Shown here piece after piece: positions 32,758 to 42,959 of a DNA stretch of 64,000 bases; the first letter of the stretch is position 1, and every line of letters starts with the position of its first letter. The DNA is taken from assembly GCA_036873755.1 (NCBI GenBank), contig JAVTVY010017392.1, positions 186,001 through 250,000 on the forward strand, read 5' to 3'. This stretch comes from Hanleya hanleyi (Eukaryota > Mollusca > Polyplacophora > Lepidopleurida > Hanleyidae). The translations under genes were made by a program, and so were the position numbers. A model generated the notes under the pieces. It had not been told where the DNA came from and did no database searches. It saw nothing but the letters and a program-made list of their open reading frames with translations.

Positions 32758-32870
32758 GTTACGCAAGTCGGCTCAAAATGACTCCAATATGATAAAATAA
32801 AAAGTCGCAGGGGTCAGCTTTCATTTTCTAGTCGTTTCGGAGACCGGGATAATGCCCCCCCCCTCCCCCC
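32758..32870 (-). repeat. Repeat R, copy 2, second half
   Basis: The reverse complement reads TATCATATTGGAGTCATTTT, then GAGCCGACTTGCGTAA, matching R copy 1 at 8038-8075 (TATCATATTAAGGTCATTCT, GAGCGAATTTGCAT). It is followed by the same type of poly-C/poly-G run. Together with 29535-29803 it brackets the LINE. Confidence 0.65.
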
Positions 32871-34795
32871 GCCAGTTGAGGATAAGTTATTATGCAGATT
32901 AATATTTACAAAGAATCTTGTGTATATTAAAAACTATCTTCCGTAATGGATTCTTAGATATTTTCTTTTATGTCAAAATTTTCGCATTTATTCCCCTCAG
33001 TGTACGATTGCATAACAATATTGGCGAGAAAAAGATTACATCTCTTAAAATAAGGAAATAAGGGGGTAAACTCCACTTTAACTACCTTCTAACCAGGTTG
33101 TGTCCTTGGAGCAGCCAATGGACCTTTCAATTCTTGTTTCAGGTTATAGTCCAGTCAATGTTTCTACTTCAGGGGTTTGACGCAAATTTATTCCAACTCG
33201 AATTCCAATTTTACATTCAGGTACATGTCGTGTGTAACATACGAAAGCTCATAGAGTGTCGCAACGGGGAAATCCGTAAAACAGGAAAAATGCAGCCTGA
33301 CAACCAACTCTAATCATAACCATCAGAATTACTTTCTCGATGATCGTAGAAAGGCTATCCAATGCCATTCAGCTAACGACGTCTCCGGTAATCCGGTTCA
33401 TGAGAAAGGCAAGTCCGTTAGGGTATGATTGAGCAGTAATGGCAGTATCTATGAAAGTACATAGCAAAACGAAAGATATTTATTCAGATAGGGAAATAAT
33501 CCTTACTGGTTACTTTGACAATGGACTCTGCACATGGGCACATGTATTAATCTCTAAACCATTATTCTATTGTGTTACTTCAAATGTATTATTATGTTTA
33601 TTTATGACGGTCATGTCATTCACGATGTTCCCTTGAACATCCACAATAAAGGCGTGGCTGGGATACAAACCATCGCAGGAACCAGCGTTCTGTGATGTTT
33701 TTTAGAAATATGCAGTCAGTATATTTGCTTGTGGGGTCCTATTACTTCGTATTTCTTCGCCGGCATGTTTTCGCACCATCCTTGTTAGGTTCGTTCAATT
33801 GTTGTCTATACGTTTACAACTCACAAAACCACAATCACAATGATTTGAAAAGAGCGCATGTCTCGTGGACGAAATGTTCACGAGACATGCGCTCTTCGCT
33901 CGTCGGGGGAAAAAACGCTTTGTCGGCTTCGGTGTTATGAATTCTATGCATTCTATTATTACTCGGGTCGTTTCTTGTATCTAACGGTCACATAGTACAT
34001 CAGTTTACATCAGCTGGCGGGATAGGGCTATTACATGGTAGCTGTTAAATAGTTGTCTCTAATACCGCTCAAGCCGGTGATTGGGGCCGCGTGGTCATGT
34101 TTTTCAAAGTGTCCAAATGAGCAGATAATATAACAGCTGGGCTGGGATAAAAATCATCGAAGATGTCAGTTCTGGTGCTTGTGATGTTTTTAGAAATATG
34201 TTGTCGGTATATTTGCCTTTGGGATCATTTGACTTCTTGTCAGTTTGACGGCATCTTTTTCCATCACCATAGGTTCTGGTTGACCGGCCACTGCCACGAG
34301 TCTACCAGGCGTGTTAAAGTTCCACAATTGATAGTCAGCTCGCTGTGTGGGGTTGTCGTTATTCTATATAGTTTGTCTACTGGGCTTCACAAATGTGAAA
34401 GTCTTGAATTAACGCTGATCATGTATTAATCTTTTTTTTGTAAACCCTGGACGCGCCACTGGGCATTTATTGTACATCAGCTGGTCACGGTTTCATACAA
34501 TTACCCTACAGTGCCCACGTGACCACGGGGTTTGGGTTTTCATACATTTATCTCAATATTTACACAAAAATTAATGAACAATATTAATAACAATGGTAAT
34601 AATAAGAAAGAGAAACACCTCGCGTACCTGTACACTGTTTCCCCGTTTCATCAGTTCACATATATCGAACACATACCTATTTACACATATAATAATTGTC
34701 TTTGTGCGGAAAACAGTAAAACAGTTAACGCCCGGATGACCGGATGAGGAATATATGGCCCCACAATCCCTCCCCCCGAGCAATCCCCCCCCCCC
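32871..34795. other. Stretch without a gene; duplicated PLE-tail-like segments and a hairpin
   Basis: No coding region recognised. 33630-33760 and 34100-34240 are diverged direct repeats (TGATGTTTTT, TTAGAAATATG, AGTATATTTGC). 34060-34110 (CTAATACCGCTCAAGCCGGT, GGGGCCGCGTGGTCATG) is a remote relative of the PLE tail module. A perfect hairpin lies at 33850-33896. Confidence 0.55.
33850..33896. repeat. Perfect 18-bp hairpin
   Basis: AAGAGCGCATGTCTCGTG (33850-33867), an 11-nt loop, then the exact complement (33879-33896). It is GC-rich against its AT-rich surroundings. It is probably a small palindromic element; no poly-T follows, and no RNA family was recognised. Confidence 0.7.
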
Positions 34796-34905
34796 CCCTT
34801 CTCTCTCTCAATCGTTTACCCATGCGCGATCCGTTCTTGATCGCGAATCTTCAATCGCGAGAGAATCGTTTTTTTCAAGGCGCGAGAGAATCGTGAGGCG
34901 GAGTG
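34796..34905. repeat. CGATT/AATCG-saturated patch 1
   Basis: Dense occurrences of CAATCG, AATCGCGA, GCGAGAGAATCG and the phrase AAGGCGCGAGAGAATCG. The last phrase recurs inverted in patch 2 (TCGCGCCTTGGAAAATCGCG, ~36634). It may be one end of a decayed element covering 34796-36710. Confidence 0.5.
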
Positions 34906-36449
34906 ATATTTGACACATAGGCCGTGTTGCCGTCGTACGCCGCTCTATCCGCGAACTGGGAACTACATGTAATGTTGATTGCGGATTTGTCGATGGAAAA
35001 ACCTATATTACTATACTATACAGTATAAATGCGTAAGATAACCGAATAATATATATGATTCACGTTCTATAGTCTCCTACAAGCCGAAGTAGGGCGTATG
35101 CTGGAAATATCTATACATATACCTGTACCATGCTTCCTGTGACGTTCGCGCTCAGATTTACTCTGGCGAAGCGTAAATGACAAAATTACATGTTTATTCA
35201 ATAATCGTGTGAGTCGACCATGTATTAATGTTCAGTCATTCCCTTCATACTTTCGATAATTTTCTCATATATTCATGCAACTTGGTATAAACAATACAGG
35301 ATTATAGTCACAATATCTTGTTTTGTAAATACCGGGTACAGGTCATAAGTGGATTTGAGTTCGTCGTTGATTGCATTTATATCAGAATGATTACGGCACA
35401 TGCTTGATAGAGGTGTGAATGGGCGCATGGCGATAACCCGGAACAGCTTAGCCCTCCAGCCGAGAATTTCTAGGTTAATTAAGGTGAAAAATAGTGTAAT
35501 TAAATATGTATATTTTGTTATATAGTAAAACATACATTAGGAAAGGGTATCCATTCATGTTTTGGTACAGTTTTTAAACTATTGAGATGTGAGTAAATTC
35601 AAAAAATCACCATCAAGTTAATTTTATTTATTATAAGAATATTCGCGGCAGTGATTTCATATTTATATCAAATACATATCACAATGGTGATTGAATCGCA
35701 TATAACGGTTGGATTCGCATATGTACAATACTTTTTATTTTAATTTTATATTTTGATAAATGAACTATGAATGATTCCGAAGCGAAGCTCAAGCCAAAAA
35801 CCAACTGAATATTATATAATTTCATCTCTTACTGGATTAACCAGTTGTGAAAATTTTTACAAATAGCCCGTGCTATATATTAATAATTAAGTGCTTTCGA
35901 AGACTCAAAGGCCCCGTATGACAATGTTATATTCAATACAGCGCCATCTATCTACACAAGGAAAATGGTGATCGTAGGACAAAAAACCACGCGTACAGCG
36001 AAAATCTGACGAATCAACTCAAAATTTCAGCCCGCACAGATGCCAAAACGTTCACGAAAAATACTACACAAGAAATCTGGAATAATACCAGCTTTAAAAC
36101 ACAGAAATACCCAAAATAATAGACGAAATTGCAAGTGTAAATGAGCCAATATGACCATATCTGGGCCTGTGTCCCGTACAAAATATATGTAAATATAAAG
36201 TTATAATTATATGCATAACCATTATTCCTATGTATATGTATAGATATTTTTTTCAATTTCTTTCAATATCCCCATCGTATCTATATAACCGCCAACTGTA
36301 CAGAAACACGCTATAGTTTTACACTAGGCAAAGAATGGAAAAGGAAGAAGAAAAATGATCGAACTTTATATAGTCTGACTGAAGTGTTAGAAACTCGAAC
36401 GTGTATGCGGGTCAGTCAGGCTGAACCAATGGCGTACTACTTTCGGCTA
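34906..36449. other. Stretch without a gene
   Basis: AT-rich, with no coding region recognised. A GCGCCATCTATCTA phrase at 35942 recurs at 58833, which may mark a shared old repeat. If the flanking CGATT patches are related ends, this is the interior of one element, but no transposase is visible. Confidence 0.4.
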
Positions 36450-36710
36450 TAATCCTCAATCGTTTTTTTTCAATCGTTTAAATTTTCTCGATTAAAAAGC
36501 GATTGAATCGCGATATCGCTTTTTATTCGCGAGAATTTTCTCGATTGAAAAACGATTGCCAACAGAAAAAAAAACGATTCGAACAGCCATCGCGAATGAA
36601 TCGTTTATTTTGAAGAAAAAAAACCATTCCCTCGCGCCTTGGAAAATCGCGACATCGAGAAAATTTGACGAAAAAAACGATTCATTCGCGAACGATAATT
36701 GGAAACGGTG
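36450..36710. repeat. CGATT/AATCG-saturated foldback patch 2
   Basis: About 260 bp built almost wholly from CAATCGTTTT, TTCTCGATT, AATCGCGA, TTCGCGA and their complements, so the left half can pair with the right half at many points. It includes the inverted counterpart of patch 1. The low-complexity, motif-dense make-up suggests a foldback or MITE-like sequence. Confidence 0.6.
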
Positions 36711-37254
36711 CCTTAAAGACATTATATTTAGTGAAACCTCCATTTCTTATATATTTTCCCTTCTCACTCGATATGTTGTGTACAATAGCACAGTGCATTA
36801 TGAAGTGAGTGGGAGGTATACCAAACTTGTTCTGAAAATCCTTAAACATTAAAAAAACCATCCTCACCAAAGATATCGCTGATACGGCTGACACCCTTTT
36901 CTGACCAGCTGGCCACGTCCCTCCATTCTGACTTTGGGATTAAGTCGGATAAAAAGTGTCTACAATAATATTATTTTCAACTTTGTTATCCAAACACTGA
37001 TACCAGGCCTTCAAGGTGTCGCGCCAGAACATATTTTTTATTTCCTTTTGAATTGAACTGCCATCACGGCTGTCCAGCGTCCAGACATTGTGCCCAACGG
37101 GTTGGAATATTTGTTTGACTATTATGTTATGGTTGCCTTGTTTAACTATTCTTTTTATCCATTTTATTTTAAGATATGAGGCGAATGATTAGATATGTAC
37201 CATTCCCAATCCCCCTTTCTCCTTTTTGTCCCCCCCCCCCCCCCGCAACGCGGC

Positions 37255-39145
37255 CGGGGACTTTAAAATGGTTCTTGCTTCTATGTGTCTGTGCATGCAC
37301 GGACATGTCCGTGCAAATACTTCGTAAGCAATAACTTCTAAATGCTTTGCCGGATTCCTCCGAAATTTGGCATCTGCATTCTTTGCGACAAGACGTCTCT
37401 TGGTATTACGTTTCAGCAAGATCCGCCTGTGGGTGGCGCCACTGGGGTCTTGCTTCTATGTGTCCGTGCATGCACGGACATGTCCGTGCAAATACTTCGT
37501 AAGCAATAACTTCTAAATGCTTTGTCGGATTCCTCCGAAATTTGGCATCTGCATTCTTTGCGACAAGACGTCTCTTGGTATTACGTTTCAGCAAGATCCG
37601 CCTGTAGGTGGCGCCACTGGGGTCTTGCTTCTATGTGTCCGTGCATGCACGGACATGTCCGTGCAAATACTTCGTAAGCAATAACTTCTAAATGCTTTGT
37701 CAGATTCATCCGAAATTTGGCATCTGCATTCTTTGCGACAAGACGTCTCTTGGTATTACGTTTCAGCAAGATCCGCCTGTAGGTGGCGCCACTGGGTCTT
37801 GTTCCAATCTTTAGTGCATGTCCGTGGATGTTCGTGCAAATGCTTCATAAGCGATAACTCCTAAATGCTTTGTCGGATTCCTCCGAAATTTGGCATCTGC
37901 ATTCTTTGCGACAAGACGTCTGTTGGTATTACGTTTCAGCAAGATCCGCCTGTAGGTGGCGCCACTGGGTCTTGTTCCAATATTTAGTGCATGTCCGTGC
38001 AAATACTGCGTAAGCGATAACTCCTAAATGCTTTGTCGGATTCCTCCGAAATTTGGCATCTGCATTCTTTGCGACAAGACGTCGCTGGTATTACGTTTCA
38101 GCAAGATCCGCCTGTAGGTGGCGCCACTGGGTCTTGCTCCAATCTTTAATGCATGTCCGTTCATGTTTGTTCATAACAAACTTTCGAACAATTTGTCGGA
38201 TTTCTTCGAAATTTGGTAAATGCATTCCCTGCGACAAAACACCGTTGGTGATGCGTTTCAGCAAAATCCACCCGGAGGTGGCGCCACTAGAGTTCATTCC
38301 ATTATTCCATGCTGCAAGTGATAACTTAGAAACACTTAGTCGAATTTCTGTGAAATATCCTACATATGTACCTTTCTGGGTAACATGAGAAACGTTGCGG
38401 CTCATCGGATTCGTCTCAAATTTGGCATGCATTTACCATGCCAGGAGCTGTTGCTTGGGATTGCCTTTCGCTCACTTGCACTCACAGGTGGCGCCACCTG
38501 GTGGCAACATCACAAATTCGTTTCCGGGTAATAACTTGAGAACTGACCATCGGATTCTTCTCAAATTTTGTATGAATGTACCGTGACATAAGATGTCGCT
38601 TGATAATGCATTTCACTGACTTGCGCCTAGAGGTGGCGTCACCTGGTGTCAAAATCTAAATTTGGTTTCTGGGCAATAACTTGAGGACCCTCATCGGATT
38701 CCTCTCAAATTTGGTATGCAGATGTCCCCACGATACGATGTTCCTTGGGATTGTATTTTCCCCGCTTCTGCCTACAGGTGGCGTCTCCTGGTGGAAAAAT
38801 TTGTTTCCGGGCAATAATTTGGCAACTGCTCATCAGATTATTCTCAGATTTTGTATTCATATGTGACCCACCCCAAATAACATGAACACCGGTGGGCATC
38901 TAGTACCGGCAATAACTTGAGGACCCCTCTTCAGAGTCTCAAAGTTCATATGCCGATACCATGACATGAGATGTCATTTGGGATTGTGTTTTGCCTGCTT
39001 GCACCTACAGGTGGCGACTCCTTGTGGCAAAGTCTAAATTTGGTTTCTGGGCAATAGGTTGAGGATGCCTTCATATTCTTGTCAAATTTAGTTTGCAGAT
39101 AATATGCCATGAGTTGTCTCTTGGGGTTGCATTTCGGTTACATAA
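37255..39145. repeat. Tandem array of ~175-bp units, decaying to the right
   Basis: Unit starts at TGCTTCTATGTGTCCGTG at about 37276, 37451 and 37626 (period 175), then near 37800, 37973 and 38135. About five more diverged copies (with AGGTGGCGCCAC as the best-kept core) run to 39145. The first three copies are nearly identical. Each contains a palindrome (GTCCGTGCATGCACGGAC), CGGATTCCTCCGAAATTTGG and GCAAGATCCGCCTGTAGG. The frames of 60-110 codons over it are by-products of the repeat. It may be a tandem-repeat-bearing non-autonomous Helentron or a satellite seed. Confidence 0.92.
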
Positions 39146-39349
39146 TTTTCATGCTACATGGTAAAGAAAATATATTACAGTAGCAATCAACATTCAGTCA
39201 GCCATTCAAAGTTGATCTCAAAACCTGGGAAGGTGGAAAGACACCTCTGCTTCTTACGCCTGTGAAGTAGCTGTTGCCATCTCATGAATATCTTCTGAAA
39301 CCGACAGCGCTTATAAATATTGCTGCCATTTTGGCGGGGGACCTAGCAT

Positions 39350-40290
39350 CCTCTGGCTGCTTGTTGACAATGGCTGTTTTACGTTTTATCTTATCTATTT
39401 TTTATAAGTTTGTAATGAATATGGTCTCCGGATAAGGAAGGACGGAAAAAAGGTGAACCAATAGTGGAATAACAAATGTTTTAATAATTGTTATTTTCCC
39501 TATAGGGGTTAAATTACGTCTAGACCAGCTTCCTAGAATCTTTTTGATAGAACTCGTTTTATCGTTATAATTCTTGCTGATTGTTTCAGCTATATTAGGA
39601 CAAAACCAGATTTCAAGTAGTTTAAAACCTCCGGGATCCCAATTTATCCTATAGTGAGGGCAGAGATTGACAGTGCTTCCTTTATACTGTCCAATCCACA
39701 CTGCCAAGGACTGTTCAGGTGAATGTTCAGGCGCAACCCAGAGGAGTTGTAAAATTGATTCAGGAGGCCCATGGCTCTTTCTAACGATTCACGTGACCCG
39801 TCCAGGATAAGAGTGGTGTCGTCTGCGTATTGTAATATTTTTATCTCAGAGTTCTCAATTTCTATTCCTTTAATTGATTGATCTTTTTTACAGCAAGAGA
39901 CAGAGTCTCTGCGACAAGAATGAAAACGTAGGGAGATATTGGATCACCCTGTCGACAACCCCGTTTTAGTTGAAAAAAAATCAGAAATGTACCCATTGTT
40001 CATGACAGTGCTTTTTGAGTCTTTCTGAAAAATCTTAATCCACCGAATTATATCTATTCCGAAATTAAAAGACATGAGAGTTTTTTCTATGTAGTTCCAC
40101 GACACGGAGTCCAAGGCTTTTTCAAGAAAAGCAGTCCTGGAATACTTTTTTTTCGGTGTAATCTATTAGTCTTTACAAAATTGTAGTTTTGTGTTTTTCC
40201 TGGTTGAATTATTTGAACAACTGCAGCAACTCGTAATATGGTGGACCAAGCCTGTAAGATTTCGTGTCTTTTCGCCATTGTCCCGTACGT
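39350..40290 (-). pseudogene. L1/Tx1-type LINE reverse transcriptase fragment
   Basis: Minus-strand blocks: ALDSVSWNYIEKTLMSF (motif A neighbourhood, ~40110-40060), RGCRQGDPISPYVFILVAE (motif B, ~39966-39910), ILQYADDTTLILDGS (catalytic YADD at 39818-39829), then NWDPGGFKLLEIWF and SWSRRNLTPIGKITIIKTF (39660-39460). The GCRQGDP and LNSW.RRNLT.GKI patterns belong to L1/Tx1-type LINEs, distinct from the element at 29804-32757. Several frameshifts separate the blocks, the endonuclease is absent, and the 3' part is lost after ~39400. Confidence 0.85.
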
Positions 40291-41189
40291 AAATCATCAT
40301 CGGTAGGAATTTGCCCCTTGAATTTACCGTGTAGGTTTATTATCTGATACAAGCGACTGTACAAGTTTTGTGTTCGGACTACGTGAAGATGACAGTGAAA
40401 GTGTGTTTATTTGTGGATTATTATTTTAATTCACCTTCCAATGTGTTGAGGATTACAAGCAACATCATCATGATGAAATGAATACTTCTGCAACTTTCCT
40501 CACCAGATCTCTGGGAAGGAATCGCATTAGAAGCCATTACACTGTGAACAAGCTGTGGTGACAAAGTGCAAAAAAATTACCAGTAACATGCCCCGTTTTC
40601 CTACTGGTCTTGTTTCGACGCAATCGATGATTTCAAGAAAACGTCACCACTAGCGGTATTGTGCGTTACGTTTTGACACTAACCAATACTGCTGATTTTC
40701 CTTAATGTCACCAGTATTATCGTCCCCTTAAACTGATTATACTGGTGACGTTTGTAAAAATCAGCGTTTAGGTGCCCCAAATGTGTTTCCGTTAGTGGTG
40801 ACAAATAAATAAATCATCGACTATATCTGAGCGGTCGGTCTTTGATGTCAATGGCCGAGGCAGCGGTAGAGATAAATGTTCGTGACGCAGGACGTGTGTG
40901 TCGCTTATCGGTATTATCGGTGACGCGCAGACGATACCGCGGTTTAGCTATCCATATCTACTGTTAATCACCAAATATGAGCGGAAATCAGCACGAAAGG
41001 CCCAAACGTCCAGATAAGTCGTAGATCTGATCCGTTTTGCCGAGTAAAGGTGTTCTAGGATGTAATCAGTTAAAGTAACTTTGAATACGAGAGAAAACTT
41101 GATGTGGAGTACAGTATGGCCGTCTTCATATTCAAGGCATTCTAAATGTTTTTTTATTAGACTTCATCTTAAGACATCTTAGGTTCATC
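40291..41189. other. Stretch without a gene
   Basis: No coding region recognised. A GC-richer patch at ~40850-40930 (GGCAGCGGTAGAGATAAATG, TGACGCAGG) stands out slightly but has no identifiable function. Confidence 0.45.
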
Positions 41190-41460
41190 TTAAAGGTCAA
41201 CCCAAACGCTCTGAGGTCAAAAATATAAAAAAATAGTCCTTTCGATTCTGAAAATAATGATATTTTTTTCATAATTTTGTGCAGTCTGGTTGGCGAGATA
41301 TTGCCGTTTGAAAGGTGAAAATCGCTCTCCTGTCATTTCGAGCTGTGACGTCACAGAGGGAAGCCGTCTTGTATTCTCGATGTTAAAGCCGTATACCACA
41401 GTCGTAAGTAGCTGCTTATTTCTGGAGATTTTCGGAGTATCGGGACATCATTTGTTAAAT

Positions 41461-41740
41461 ATGCCGCAACGTTGTGTAGTGGGAGGTTGCAGTTTTACTA
41501 CAGATGACGGTGTTGGTATTCATTTGTGGCCTAAAGACGAGAAAATCGCTGCAAATTGGACGAAATTTGTACGCAACACGAGAGTGTGGAAAGAGGGCCT
41601 GAGCCAGTACTCGTATAATTTGCTCGGCACATTTTGACAGAAATTAGACATCATTCGAGGACATCTACAGCGTACATGTAGCAGTTGAATTCGGGTACAA
41701 ACCAAAACTAAAGAGAACAGCTATTCCAACTATCAAACCT
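41461..41740 (+). pseudogene. THAP zinc-finger domain
   Basis: Begins MPQRCVVGGC with the first two zinc-binding cysteines of the C2CH THAP finger, then IHLWPKDEKIAANWTKFV (the conserved Trp of the loop) and KEGLSQYS. A one-base shift near 41612 moves the frame to CSAHF, the CxxH half, and then to RTAIPTIKP, which corresponds to the closing AVPTIF box (~41718-41740). All C2CH ligands are thus present, but the gene is broken by the shift and an in-frame TAG at ~41646. THAP domains bind specific DNA and serve as the DNA-binding part of several transposases. It would be expected to recognise the element's own ends. Confidence 0.8.
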
Positions 41741-42467
41741 AAGAACAATCAGAATGTGACGGCAAAGAAATCGGACAAGGAGAATCTATCACGGACATCG
41801 GCTGAACGAACCTAGCCTGCAAGCGAGGTCTCGGGCCGGGCAGGGAGACGGCTGTACATGCCCTGCTCGCTCTCGCGTGGCATTTGTTGCTTGAGCACCT
41901 ACAGGTTAGACTGGATGAGTCTCTATTTCATATATACTATTTAATAATACTAAAATGATCTTTCATAAATATATATACGCTTGATAAGTAAATAAATAAA
42001 AAACACCAATTGGAGTGAATGGCTGTAAATACAGAAGTGATAATAATACTTTCATAATCCCTTGACATTTGAGATTGTGGGAATATCATTCGATTTCAAT
42101 TTAATTGAGGTAATTTGTCGAAAATTGAGCAAATGTGAATGCCGATCCACTCACCATGGCTTACTTTTCGCCATGAATGTCCAAAGTATTTTTTATCAAA
42201 CTATATAATTCTGAAATTGGTATTTCATGGGGATTATGGGAAAACAAACAAAATTCAAATCGGACGTATATCAGTAGAGTTATCAACAGTTTACTGTCCA
42301 TACTGCCGAATCCCGGAGTTTATCCCCTCGAAAAGGCTGCCTCGGTCAGTAACAACAATAACAACACAGATGTGCTCGTTCTTTACATCACAGAATCGTT
42401 CTACATTCAATACAGTTTGAAATATATGGACATTTGCTCTTATAGATGACGATAATAAGGTTTCCAG

Positions 42468-42749
42468 TCAAGTTGCATACCAATCACTATTCAACAAACG
42501 ACCTCTCCGAATCCTGTCGTCGTCGAGTTCCACGTTGTCAGAGTGGTTGTCACTGTCAGAATCGGAGCCGTACGGCTCAAATTGATAGGGCTGAATTCCG
42601 CCGTTGGTCTGCAAACAACTGCTAATTTGCCCGTCATCATCTTCCTCTATGTCTATTTCATCTTCTTGGCGAAAAATATTTCCATCTAAGCATCTGATAT
42701 CGCTCGAATCGACATCTGAACCGGAGCTCTGACTGCACTCGCTTTCCAT
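42468..42749 (-). CDS. Acidic N-terminal exon, P2X7-intracellular-domain-like protein
   Basis: 93 codons starting MESECSQSSGSDVDSSD, then EDEIDIEEDDDG, GGIQPYQFEPYGSDSDSD and RIRRGRLLNSDWYAT. The QPYxFEP phrase followed by acidic serine repeats and RxxNSDW resembles the start of invertebrate proteins with a P2X7 intracellular-type zinc-binding domain, whose next residues would be cysteine-rich. A possible splice donor (GGTATGC) overlaps the end near 42480. It begins ~190 bp inside the right terminus of the TTAA element and runs toward the THAP gene. The resemblance is from motif memory; the function is unknown. Confidence 0.45.
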   Translation of the reverse strand: MESECSQSSGSDVDSSDIRCLDGNIFRQEDEIDIEEDDDGQISSCLQTNGGIQPYQFEPYGSDSDSDNHSDNVELDDDRIRRGRLLNSDWYAT

Positions 42750-42959
42750 GTTATCCGCTGTTTTTTCTCAGGTAACTTCCCTGCGTGACGTCATCAAGCC
42801 AGCTGTGAAAGTGTGAAAAAGCCCACTTTGCTCCCATATTACGTGTGTTTCTGATCAGGTTAGAATTTTTTCAATATTTTTTTCATACAAAGTGAAGTAT
42901 GAAGTATGATTTTTAAGGATTTTTAGACCAAAAAAAAATCCGTTTGGGTTGACCTTTAA

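Larger units (their letters stand above)
41190..42959. mobile_element. TTAA-flanked DNA transposon with THAP gene (Kolobok-like)
   Basis: Element body 41194-42955. Terminal inverted repeats AGGTCAACCCAAACG (41194-41208) and CGTTTGGGTTGACCT (42941-42955) are perfect and directly flanked by TTAA (41190-41193 and 42956-42959). A TTAA target is used by piggyBac and Kolobok elements, and Kolobok elements are known to carry THAP domains. Inside, a THAP domain on the plus strand starts near the left end, and an acidic-protein exon on the minus strand starts near the right end; they converge. No DDE catalytic core is visible in the 1.76 kb, so this is an internally deleted or non-autonomous copy. Confidence 0.75.

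Noticed and set aside
37189..38432. Series of similar 60-110-codon frames (KRNTKRRLVAKNADAKF)
   Set aside because: They are the 175-bp tandem repeat read in frame; the peptide repeats because the DNA does.
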